Shown: piece after piece, positions 1 to 6,366 of the stretch
Layout of the letters: each line of letters starts with the position of its first letter
Numbering within the stretch: the stretch's first letter is position 1
Assembly (NCBI GenBank): GCA_017530465.1
Contig: JAFXMJ010000413.1
Coordinates: 1 to 7,703 of the forward strand
From: Bacteroidales bacterium
Lineage (GTDB): Bacteria; Bacteroidota; Bacteroidia; Bacteroidales; UBA3824
Length of the DNA: 7,703 nt
Direction of reading: 5' to 3'
The notes under the pieces: generated by a model
Seen by the model: the letters and a program-made list of their open reading frames with translations, nothing else
Database searches by the model: none
What the model was told of the DNA's origin: nothing
Position numbers and translations under genes: made by a program

Positions 1-290
1 GGTGGGACCACGGGTTGGCTTTCAATGTGTTTGAGCACCGTGCCGCAATACGGACATTCGTCGGCAAAGAGCGGCACGCCGTGTCCGCAGTTGGGGCAGG
101 AGCCAAGTTCTTCTTTGGTGTAGCTTTTGAGTCGTTGCTCCAACATATTGTCCATCACGGCGTTGACTTCTGCCGTCGCCGTGCCTTCCTTCTCCGCCGC
201 TTCCACAATCGTCTGCCGCTCCTTGAAGGTAAGCACACGGTCTTGCAGGGCGAGGGTGATGAGGTCGAGAATGTGCTTTGATACTGCCAT
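1..290 (-). CDS. Small zinc-ribbon protein, 3' end beyond the left edge
   Basis: This reading frame starts at ATG 290 and is open for 96 codons to the window edge, so the C-terminus is missing. Residues 1 to about 60 look all-helical, with a pattern (LDLITLALQDRVLTFKER, then EVNAVMDNML) like the 'activity by default, lt.kEr' helical modules that precede zinc ribbons in other Bacteroidetes proteins. Residues 65-82 hold two CxxC knuckles: CPNCGHG with C65 and C68, and CPYCGTV with C79 and C82. Together they would bind one zinc ion as a zinc ribbon. No signal peptide is seen, so the protein is probably cytoplasmic. No enzymatic function can be assigned; such ribbons often mediate protein or nucleic-acid contacts. 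The start is supported by a good promoter about 40 bases upstream. The gene is separated from gldJ by a terminator, so it is probably its own transcription unit. Confidence 0.82.
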   Translation of the reverse strand, partial: MAVSKHILDLITLALQDRVLTFKERQTIVEAAEKEGTATAEVNAVMDNMLEQRLKSYTKEELGSCPNCGHGVPLFADECPYCGTVLKHIESQPVVP

Positions 291-330
291 AATTATTAAT
301 GTGTAGTGTTGATGGATAGGCTAAGCATCG

Positions 331-362
331 CAAAGGTAAGCAAATTTTGATTATTCTGCAAA
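331..362 (-). promoter_or_regulatory. Bacteroidetes-type promoter for the zinc-ribbon gene
   Basis: Read on the minus strand, TTTG (362-359) is followed after exactly 20 bases by TACCTTTG (338-331). This matches the Bacteroidetes housekeeping promoter pattern: a -33 TTTG and a -7 TAnnTTTG about 19-21 bases apart. Transcription would start near 324-327 and leave a leader of roughly 35 bases before ATG 290. The leader is AT-rich just before the start codon and lacks a Shine-Dalgarno sequence, as is usual in this phylum. The -33 box lies in the T run of the gldJ terminator. Confidence 0.7.
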
Positions 363-398
363 AAAAAATCCGCGCCATATTTTCATACGGCGCGGATT
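360..398 (-). terminator. Rho-independent terminator of the porP-like/gldJ unit
   Basis: On the minus strand AATCCGCGCC (398-389) pairs perfectly with GGCGCGGATT (376-367). The stem extends through GTAT with ATAT (one G-U pair) and closes on a GAAA tetraloop (384-381), giving about 14 pairs. A run of seven T residues (366-360) follows at once. It begins 54 bases past the gldJ stop codon at 453. On the plus strand the stem is not followed by a T run, so it should act only on minus-strand transcripts. Confidence 0.9.
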
Positions 399-452
399 AA
401 TCATTATACTTTAAAACTTTACTCTTTAATCTTTCAACTATAATCTTTTATA

Positions 453-1994
453 CTATTTCTTGCCGGATACACCGCTCGGGCTACCTACGCGAATCATAGC
501 GCAACGGAAGCCAAGGTCGTCGGCGCAGCGATCCTGCTGCAAGAACCTCCTTGTGCCAGGAACCATCCAGTAGATACGGTCTCTCCAGCCGCCGCCCTTG
601 TAAACCCTTACACGGTCGTTTACGAGAGACGACATAGGATTGTCTTCTGTGTTTTTGTTGTGGTACATACGCTCGGAACCGATGTCTTCTTTGGTTTCGT
701 CCTCAGCACCGTTTGACCAGGCTGCCTTGTCGATGGTGGATTTCAGGTCACCGTCTTTGTAGTTGATGTTGTCGGCGGTCTGATAGTTGACACGGTCGGC
801 ACTTTCCTCGTCGGTCATGTTGCGGTATTTGAGACGGCCGGTGGTGTCGTCGAGGATGTACTCGTTGTTGGCGTCCATATCGAGCACCTGGAATACGTTA
901 CCACGGAAGGGGTTGAACTCCTCAACGTCCTGGTTGGTGAAGTTACGGTAAACGTCCAATACCCATTCATTTACGTTACCAGCCATACAGTAGAGGCCGT
1001 AGTCGTTGGGCCAGTAGCTGTCCACAGGTGCGGTCGGTGCGGCGTTATCGTTCAAGTAACCTGCCACACCCATAAGGTCGCCTCGACCACGCTGAACGTT
1101 GGCACGGAAGAGACCGCGGTTAGCTTTTTCCTCGTTGCGGACGTAGTGGCCGTTCCAGGGGTAGAGCCTTTGGTTGACGATACGCTCGGGAGATGTCTGA
1201 GCGTTGCCGATGAGTGCGAGAGCTGCGTATTCCCATTCAGCCTCGGTGGGGAGTCGGTAAGACGGGAAGAGGATACCATCCTCCCACTTTACCGAACGCT
1301 CGCCGTCGGGCGACGAGGGCGACTGGATGTTGCGCCTTACAGTACCGATGTACTTGCCGGCCACATACGCGTCGGTGTTGAAGTTGTTGGAGCCTTTCTG
1401 CTCGGGGTCGTATTCGAGCACGCCCTTGTCGATGAGGGCCTTCTCGTTGACACGGTCGCTACGCCAGAGGCAGTATTCGTTGGCCTGGTCCCAGCTTACG
1501 CCGACAGCGGGATAGTCGTTGTAGGCGGGATGGCGGAAGTAAAACTGTACGTAGGGCTCGTTGAACGCCAAACGCCTACGCCAGCAGAGTGTGTCGGGCA
1601 GGTTTTTGAAGTACAGCTCGGGATACTCGTCGTAGTACACCTTGTATATCCAGTTGAGATATTCTCGGTAGTCCACGTTGGAGATTTCGGTCTCGTCCAT
1701 ATAGAAAGATGACACTGTAACACGCTTGCGCATGGAGTTCCAGTCGTACATCACATCCTGCTCCACGCTACCCATTGTGAACGTACCACCTTCTATAAGT
1801 ACCAGACCGGGGCCAGTCTGCTGCTCCACGTATTCGGCTACCTCAAATCCGCCCCACTTCGGATCGTTGTACGCCCATCCGGTCTTGCCGGAATTTCCTT
1901 TACGTTGCTGGATTTGGGCGCCGCAGGACGAGAGCATCAGCGAACTCCCTGCCACCGCGCATGCCAGCATTATCATTTTCAATTGCGCTTTCAT
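453..1994 (-). CDS. gldJ: GldJ-type lipoprotein with inactive formylglycine-generating-enzyme fold
   Basis: The 513-residue product begins with a signal peptide ending in lipobox LSSC, so Cys24 should be lipidated. The rest has the FGE-sulfatase (SUMF1) fold: VLIEGGTFTMG (65-75), YMDETEISNVDY (98-109), PAVGVSWDQANEYCLWR (162-178), YRLPTEAEWEYAA (246-258), YGLYCMAGNVNEWVLDVY (332-349) and KGGGW...LGFRCA (466-499). The QDVMYDWN segment and the acidic insert of about 100 residues (about 355-460) fit GldJ better than GldK/PorK. In Flavobacterium, GldJ is an outer-membrane lipoprotein needed for gliding and for stability of the type IX secretion component GldK. The two catalytic cysteines of true FGE are absent after KGGGW (Asp472 and nearby residues instead), so a structural role is expected. 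I chose ATG 1994, not the in-frame ATG at 2048, because it places the signal peptide correctly and does not overlap the upstream gene. That gene, a PorP-like barrel, ends 38 bases upstream, and no promoter is visible between them. Confidence 0.9.
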   Translation of the reverse strand: MKAQLKMIMLACAVAGSSLMLSSCGAQIQQRKGNSGKTGWAYNDPKWGGFEVAEYVEQQTGPGLVLIEGGTFTMGSVEQDVMYDWNSMRKRVTVSSFYMDETEISNVDYREYLNWIYKVYYDEYPELYFKNLPDTLCWRRRLAFNEPYVQFYFRHPAYNDYPAVGVSWDQANEYCLWRSDRVNEKALIDKGVLEYDPEQKGSNNFNTDAYVAGKYIGTVRRNIQSPSSPDGERSVKWEDGILFPSYRLPTEAEWEYAALALIGNAQTSPERIVNQRLYPWNGHYVRNEEKANRGLFRANVQRGRGDLMGVAGYLNDNAAPTAPVDSYWPNDYGLYCMAGNVNEWVLDVYRNFTNQDVEEFNPFRGNVFQVLDMDANNEYILDDTTGRLKYRNMTDEESADRVNYQTADNINYKDGDLKSTIDKAAWSNGAEDETKEDIGSERMYHNKNTEDNPMSSLVNDRVRVYKGGGWRDRIYWMVPGTRRFLQQDRCADDLGFRCAMIRVGSPSGVSGKK

Positions 1995-2032
1995 ATTGAG
2001 TTGAGTTTTTAAACATTTTTTACTATTAATAA

Positions 2033-2998
2033 CTAAAAAGCAGGGCATAATATTGTTTTGCCACTACTATTTTTTTCTGATTTTTCAAATTTGTACTTCA
2101 TGCCCACCTCGTAAGAGCCGCATGTCTGCCTCAAAACCTTCGATGTCTCCAGCTCGTGGCCTATGCTTAGCTCCACTTTCCCGAAGTCGAATCCCGCGCC
2201 CATTACCACCGACGACGCCATCTGGTCGGCCTTTTCCATGCGGTAGGCGAGCGAGAGCAGCAGCCTGTAGCCCGAATAATACACACCCGGCATTATCATA
2301 TCGGAGTACCGCGAGTGGGTGAAGCACAATGTCGGCACTATAAACTGCTCCAGCTTGTGCTCCGTGCCGCCTATCTTAAACTTGTGGTTGACCACGGCGG
2401 CGATTACCGACGGCGTGTAGGTATCCTGTCCGCTCAGAGCAAGGTTGGCGAGGCGGTGGAGGCCTATCGCCAGCATTGTCTCCTTGGTGTATATGGCGGT
2501 GCCTATTCCAAAAGTCAGGCTCCTGTACGCATCTACCGGCAGCGTCTCCGCCGCGCCGCTTATGTTGCCTGAAGCGGGGTCTATCATCGAGTAATAGACC
2601 AAATTCTCCTGCCTGATAGACCGTCCGATGAATCCTGCCGACAGCCCGAAGCTGCACTTGAGATTGTCGGTGATGCCGAAGTCGTAGCCGTAGAGCAGGT
2701 CGGCGCAGGTGGTGGAGAATGCGCTCTGTCCGCCGTAGTTGCCGTATATCCTCATGCCGATGCCGCTCGAATATGTCGGGAGCTTCTGCTGGTATTCCGC
2801 CATGTAAATCTTGTAGCCGCCATCTACTCCGGGCCACTGGCTGCGCATTGCAAAGCCCACCTCGTTGTAATCGCCCACCGACACAAAGGCGGGCGAAATG
2901 CCGAGCTTGTCCAGGTAATATTGTGCAAAGTTGTATTCCTGGGCATTGGACGCGCTCCAAAGGCACGCCAAGAGCAGTATGGTGACAAGTTTCAGCAT
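2033..2998 (-). CDS. Divergent PorP/SprF-family outer-membrane protein
   Basis: This 321-residue protein has a signal peptide likely cleaved after SNA (residue 19), then QEYNFAQYY. It continues with alternating hydrophobic/polar stretches typical of an outer-membrane beta-barrel. Family marks are F-A-Q-Y-Y near the mature N-terminus, R-S-Q-W-P (52-56), where classical members have RNQWP, and a last strand pair of the form GHELETSKV...CGSYEVGMKYKF (280-304). It lacks the usual APLYLNPA segment, having LGISPAF, so it is a diverged member. The tail ends ILCPAF, echoing the ACPRI end of the second family member in this window. PorP/SprF proteins accompany type IX secretion and surface adhesins in Bacteroidetes. 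Because gldJ follows after 38 bases, the two are probably one operon, comparable to porP-porK in Porphyromonas gingivalis. Calling it the true PorP would need phylogeny. Confidence 0.82.
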   Translation of the reverse strand: MLKLVTILLLACLWSASNAQEYNFAQYYLDKLGISPAFVSVGDYNEVGFAMRSQWPGVDGGYKIYMAEYQQKLPTYSSGIGMRIYGNYGGQSAFSTTCADLLYGYDFGITDNLKCSFGLSAGFIGRSIRQENLVYYSMIDPASGNISGAAETLPVDAYRSLTFGIGTAIYTKETMLAIGLHRLANLALSGQDTYTPSVIAAVVNHKFKIGGTEHKLEQFIVPTLCFTHSRYSDMIMPGVYYSGYRLLLSLAYRMEKADQMASSVVMGAGFDFGKVELSIGHELETSKVLRQTCGSYEVGMKYKFEKSEKNSSGKTILCPAF

Positions 2999-3027
2999 GG
3001 TGTTTCAGGCTTCTCTTTTTGAAAACG

Positions 3028-3035
3028 CAAAATTA
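3028..3035 (-). promoter_or_regulatory. Probable -7 element for the porP-like/gldJ unit
   Basis: TAATTTTG on the minus strand matches the Bacteroidetes -7 consensus TAnnTTTG and lies 29 bases before ATG 2998. That would give a leader of about 20-25 bases. The upstream region is nearly pure A/T. A TTTG exists at 3052-3049, but only 13 bases away, shorter than the usual 19-21, so the -33 half is unconvincing. Confidence 0.45.
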
Positions 3036-3060
3036 CAAAAAAAAATTACAAAAAATTACA
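3031..3060. repeat. Three AATTACA direct repeats in the divergent spacer
   Basis: AATTACA occurs at 3031-3037, 3044-3050 and 3054-3060, linked by A runs; start-to-start distances are 13 and 10 bases. The first copy overlaps the probable -7 element of the minus-strand unit. The array could be a regulator site or an A-tract-rich UP-type element. It could also be only low-complexity promoter sequence. Confidence 0.5.
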
Positions 3061-3080
3061 CGATTGTGGAAAATAAAAAT

Positions 3081-3088
3081 TAGTTTTA
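3081..3088 (+). promoter_or_regulatory. Weak candidate -7 element for the DUF4105 gene
   Basis: TAGTTTTA differs from TAnnTTTG only in the last base and lies 23 bases before ATG 3112. A TTG at 3064-3066 is 14 bases upstream, too close for a standard -33 box. The gene needs a promoter in this 113-base spacer because its left neighbour is divergent, but the sequence does not point to one firmly. Confidence 0.25.
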
Positions 3089-3111
3089 CGCCCTGAAACG
3101 AAATCATTATT

Positions 3112-4272
3112 ATGAAACTACTTATTATAATAGCCGCGCTATTGCTGCAAAGTGTATATGCAATGGCGCAAAAGTCAGGCAATGACTTGAAAATCAGTAT
3201 TTTGACTTGCGCATACGGCAAGGAGATATATGCCGCCTTCGGGCATAGTGCATTCAGGGTGCAATCGAAGTCGCGCAGGATAGACAAGGTGTATAATTAT
3301 GGCACTTTCAATTATCACCAACCGCTATTTGTGCTCAAATTTGTGCGTGGCTTCTTGGATTACGCCGTTTCGGGCTACGATTACAGGCTGTTTTGCGCCG
3401 AGTACATCTCCGAAAAGCGCGAAGTGCGCGAGCAGCTTCTCGACCTTTCGCCCGAGCAGGCGCAGGCTGTCTATGACTTCCTTGAGTGGAACGCTCTGGA
3501 GAAAAATCGCTATTACAAGTACAATTTTCTCGAGGACAATTGCGCCACCCGTATCCGCGACGTGCTTACCAACGCCTGTGGAGAGAGCATCATCTTCCCC
3601 GACACCACCTATTCATTCACACTCCGCGACGCCATCGACGAGCGCATCGACGAGATGCCGTGGTTTAGGTTTGGCATCACATTGCTGATGGGACTCCCGG
3701 TGGATCAGAAGGCTACGGCAAAGACGGCAATGTTTCTTCCCGACTACGTGTATAGCACCGTAGATGCGGCGATGATAGAGCGCAACGGCGAGCGTGTGCC
3801 TCTCGTGAGCCTCAGTGGGGTAGTGGTGAGGGCAGACCAGCCCGTGAGCCGCACCGACATCCTTACGTACATAAGCCCCGCGTTGCTGCTGTGGATATTA
3901 TTTGCGGTGTGGGCGTGGTTTACGTACAAGGAGGTCAAGAACGATACCTACCACTCCGGCGGCGACAAGGCGTTGCTCTTTACATTGGGCATGTTTGGAC
4001 TTTTGTTTATAGTAATGTGGTTTTTTACCGAGCACACGGTGACGGCAAGGAATATGAACCTCATCTGGGCGTTGCCGACGCACGTGGTGGCGGCGTGGGC
4101 GGTCAAATCAAGCAAGCCGTTTTGGAAGACGTATTATAAGGTGACTGCCATCATCACCGGCGCAATGCTAATTTTTGCACCAATCATACCACAACACTAT
4201 GATCCTGCGTTTTATCCTATATTGCTGATGGCCACCATGCGCCTCGCAAGAATCGGATGGCGGCAACGGTAG
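3112..4272 (+). CDS. DUF4105 (Lnb N-terminal-like) envelope protein with C-terminal membrane helices
   Basis: The 386-residue protein starts with a signal peptide (MKLLIIIAALLLQSVYAMAQ, cleaved near residue 20). Residues 25 to about 210 form the DUF4105 domain. Its recognisable marks are ISILTCAYGKEIYAAFGHSAFRV (split here as ISILTCAYG at 28-36 and FGHSAFRV at 43-50), YNYGTF (61-66), and FLEDNCATRIRDVL (139-152). About five hydrophobic segments follow at 250-271, 286-305, 314-331, 342-360 and 366-380. The hydrophobic part includes the family-like stretch FFTEHTVTARNMNLIWALP (304-322). The domain should face the periplasm with the C-terminus in the inner membrane. Family function is unestablished. 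Conserved His45 and Cys144 suggest a circularly permuted papain-like active site, which is my inference. The gene is divergent from the porP-like/gldJ unit. Its TAG stop (4270-4272) touches a palindromic repeat. Confidence 0.88.
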   Translation: MKLLIIIAALLLQSVYAMAQKSGNDLKISILTCAYGKEIYAAFGHSAFRVQSKSRRIDKVYNYGTFNYHQPLFVLKFVRGFLDYAVSGYDYRLFCAEYISEKREVREQLLDLSPEQAQAVYDFLEWNALEKNRYYKYNFLEDNCATRIRDVLTNACGESIIFPDTTYSFTLRDAIDERIDEMPWFRFGITLLMGLPVDQKATAKTAMFLPDYVYSTVDAAMIERNGERVPLVSLSGVVVRADQPVSRTDILTYISPALLLWILFAVWAWFTYKEVKNDTYHSGGDKALLFTLGMFGLLFIVMWFFTEHTVTARNMNLIWALPTHVVAAWAVKSSKPFWKTYYKVTAIITGAMLIFAPIIPQHYDPAFYPILLMATMRLARIGWRQR

Positions 4273-4342
4273 AGACGCAAAATTTTGCGTCTCCACAAAA
4301 CAAAATTTTGCGTCTCCACAAAACAAAATTTTGCGTCTCCAC
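4269..4342. repeat. Palindrome plus three 23-bp tandem repeat units
   Basis: GAGACGCAAAA (4272-4282) is followed directly by its exact reverse complement TTTTGCGTCTC (4283-4293), a perfect 22-bp palindrome. With one mismatch it reaches 4269-4296. From 4279 a 23-bp unit, AAAATTTTGCGTCTCCAC plus AAAAC, repeats at 4279-4301 and 4302-4324. A third, 18-bp partial copy fills 4325-4342. All copies are identical over their length. The left arm GAGACGC exists once and the right arm GCGTCTC three times. I recognise GAGACGC/GCGTCTC palindromes flanking AAAATTTT as a dispersed intergenic element in Bacteroidetes genomes, from memory only. The first base of the palindrome is the last base of the upstream stop codon. 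Confidence 0.92.
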
Positions 4343-4350
4343 GTTTTTTT
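4272..4350 (+). terminator. Probable terminator built from the repeat array
   Basis: The single GAGACGCAAAA arm can pair with any of the three TTTTGCGTCTC arms (ending 4293, 4316 or 4339). Only the last pairing brings the stem close to a run of seven T residues (4344-4350), four bases after the stem. It would end transcription from the DUF4105 gene before the next gene at 4375. The long loop in that pairing makes it less certain than a compact hairpin. Confidence 0.5.
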
Positions 4351-4374
4351 CAATTTGTAATTATTTAATCATTT

Positions 4375-6282
4375 ATGACAAACAAGATATTGAAACCATT
4401 ATTCATTTTGATGTTGATGGCAATGGTGACGCAAGCCAATGCGCAGGACATCATTGTGGTCAATCCCGAATTTAAGAAGACTGTGCCTTACGAGTTCAAT
4501 AGCGAGTGGCACTACTTGACGTCGGACATGTACCTATTCAACGGCACCAAATTCCAGACCACGCTCAACGGCATCTATTCTGCACTGCCCAAGAAAAAGC
4601 GCGCCGAGTCGCCCGCACCCGAAAACATCCTCATCACCGCGAGCATCGACGGTACGGCTCTCGGCAAATTGAGCTACCCGATATTCAATTTTACCGTCAA
4701 GGCTGCCGATGGCATGATGAAGACCTACACCGCCGATAGCTACGAGGCAATAAGGCTTATGGACAATCTGCCTCTCACGTCTATTGGCAATAGCAAAATC
4801 GATTGCAACATCAATATCGACATCATCACCAAGGCTACTCCAAACAAGATTTTTGACTTTGTGGCGACGCAATTGAAATCCATATCCGACTTTTGTGCGC
4901 CGCTGTCCGCCGCCAAGACCCTCGTGGGCGAGCTTGGCAGCCTCATTACCTCCAAGACCAACAACAAGGAGTACAAATTCAATTCCACCATCAGGCTCTA
5001 TGAGGAGGAAGGATTTAGCAAGCGTGTGGCGTCGGTGAGCGTGTATGCATTCATCCCATCGCAACAGGGTTCGGCGGGCATCGATCCCGAGCCGCTCTAC
5101 AAGTACATCGACGAGACCGACAATCCAAAGCTCGACCGCGACAAGATAGCTTCTTTGGTCAAGTGCGCCCAGTATCCTTTTATGGTGATTGTCAATTACA
5201 AGTCCAAATACGCCTCCGACCCGGTCATCGGCGACCAGACCACAAGCGAGACAGTGGAGGCAAGGCTCGCCAAGGTGAAAAAAGCATACGAAACGCAGCT
5301 CCTCAGCCCGGAGATTTATACGCAGGAGCTCAAGCTCATCGACTATCTCAATGAATTTGTAATCCTCAAGTCGAGCATCAACAATTACACCCTCAACAAC
5401 AAAAACCGCATCACCGACGACTTCAGGCCGATGTTTTTGCAGATATTCGAGGATTATATGAAGCTCCGCTCCACGATGTCGTCGCGCATCAAGGAATTTG
5501 GCAACAATCCCGTATTCAAAAACGAATTTCTGCCCACTTACCAGACCATCATCACCAATGCCGAGGGCTATCTCGACGGCGACAACAACCTCAAGAACAT
5601 CAAAAACACCGCGCTCGCCATCGACGAATACAATACCGTGCGCAAGACCCACACCCCCGAAGAAAACGAAAAGACGCTTTCCATACTCCACTCGATACAA
5701 TTTCCCGAGCATACTGGCGACAATGCCGCATTGTCGGAGCTGAATGCCATCACCGCTAATATCGAAAACGAGCAATATACCAAGGTGTTTGCCGCCAAGG
5801 TCAATCAGCTGAAATCTATGCGCCCGGGTGCGGAGGCTACATCATTCTGCGAAAAACTCAAGAGCGAGGTCAATTCCACATACTGCCGCCTGTGCCGTGA
5901 GCGAGCAAATGCTGTCATCAACGACTACATGCAGCGTCAGGAGGACGAAAACAACCGCCTTGCCGCCCAAAAACTCGATGCCGCCATCGCCAACGCCCGC
6001 GACCAGATATTCTCTATCCTCCAAAAAGAAAAAATAATTCGCCGCCACTTCGACAACGATTTCACCGAGGGGATGACGGAGGACGTGGAGTTTATGAAGG
6101 AAGATTTCGACCGCCTGCAACAGAACCGCAAAAAACTTCAATCTGCCTTAAATAACGACTACTCAGGCCTCAATACAACAAAAATTAACATTGCAACCGA
6201 AGAAATAGAGTATCAGGCGCAAGATTTGGCAAAAATTTTGGAGCGTATCTGCAAGCGTATGCCGACCCTGTGTGATGAATGA
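4375..6282 (+). CDS. Exported helix-rich protein of unknown function
   Basis: I do not recognise this 635-residue protein. It starts with a signal peptide (cleaved after ANA, residue 23; mature start QDIIVVN). No lipobox is present, so a soluble periplasmic or outer-membrane-associated protein is likely. Residues 25 to about 275 read as a mixed beta-rich domain (for example LSYPIFNFTVKA, FNSTIRLYEEE, VASVSVYAFIP, PFMVIVNY). Residues about 290 to 635 are mostly helical and charged, with likely coiled-coil parts at about 460-550 and 570-630. Eight cysteines occur (144, 174, 264, 492, 504, 507, 626, 633), including CRLC and a Cys pair at the C-terminus that could form disulfides. No type IX C-terminal sorting domain or transmembrane helix after the signal peptide is seen. 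A PorP/SprF gene follows after 84 bases on the same strand, with no terminator between, so co-transcription is plausible. ATG 4375 is chosen because it directly yields the signal peptide. Confidence 0.88.
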   Translation: MTNKILKPLFILMLMAMVTQANAQDIIVVNPEFKKTVPYEFNSEWHYLTSDMYLFNGTKFQTTLNGIYSALPKKKRAESPAPENILITASIDGTALGKLSYPIFNFTVKAADGMMKTYTADSYEAIRLMDNLPLTSIGNSKIDCNINIDIITKATPNKIFDFVATQLKSISDFCAPLSAAKTLVGELGSLITSKTNNKEYKFNSTIRLYEEEGFSKRVASVSVYAFIPSQQGSAGIDPEPLYKYIDETDNPKLDRDKIASLVKCAQYPFMVIVNYKSKYASDPVIGDQTTSETVEARLAKVKKAYETQLLSPEIYTQELKLIDYLNEFVILKSSINNYTLNNKNRITDDFRPMFLQIFEDYMKLRSTMSSRIKEFGNNPVFKNEFLPTYQTIITNAEGYLDGDNNLKNIKNTALAIDEYNTVRKTHTPEENEKTLSILHSIQFPEHTGDNAALSELNAITANIENEQYTKVFAAKVNQLKSMRPGAEATSFCEKLKSEVNSTYCRLCRERANAVINDYMQRQEDENNRLAAQKLDAAIANARDQIFSILQKEKIIRRHFDNDFTEGMTEDVEFMKEDFDRLQQNRKKLQSALNNDYSGLNTTKINIATEEIEYQAQDLAKILERICKRMPTLCDE

Positions 6283-6366
6283 CATTTCAAAAAAATAGCG
6301 GTGGCATAAAATAAATATACATCATCAACGTTATCAAATAAGATACGAGCAAAAAAGAGTACCGTT

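Noticed and set aside
22..378. A 118-codon minus-strand frame at the left edge
   Set aside because: It overlaps the zinc-ribbon gene in another frame, runs through the gldJ terminator, and encodes an Arg/His/Cys-rich low-quality sequence.
1995..2048. ATG 2048 as the gldJ start, adding 18 residues
   Set aside because: It would overlap the end of the porP-like gene by 16 bases and bury the signal peptide behind a polar leader. ATG 1994 gives a normal lipoprotein signal with the lipobox cysteine at residue 24.
4272..4342. The 23-bp repeats as a CRISPR array
   Set aside because: The copies are directly tandem with no variable spacers, so they cannot be a CRISPR array.
4168..4353. A 61-codon minus-strand frame across the palindromic repeats
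   Set aside because: Its N-terminal part is just a translation of the 23-bp repeat units, and the rest is antisense to the DUF4105 gene.
4350..4357. TCAATTTG as a -7 promoter element for the unknown exported protein
   Set aside because: The second base does not fit TAnnTTTG, and the nearest TTTG upstream is 16 bases away, so the match is too weak.
4534..5775. A 413-codon open frame antisense to the unknown exported protein
   Set aside because: It is in codon register with the sense gene, where antisense stops arise only from TTA, CTA and TCA codons. The sense gene avoids these rare codons. The antisense product has no signal peptide, motif or promoter, while the sense protein has a clear signal peptide.
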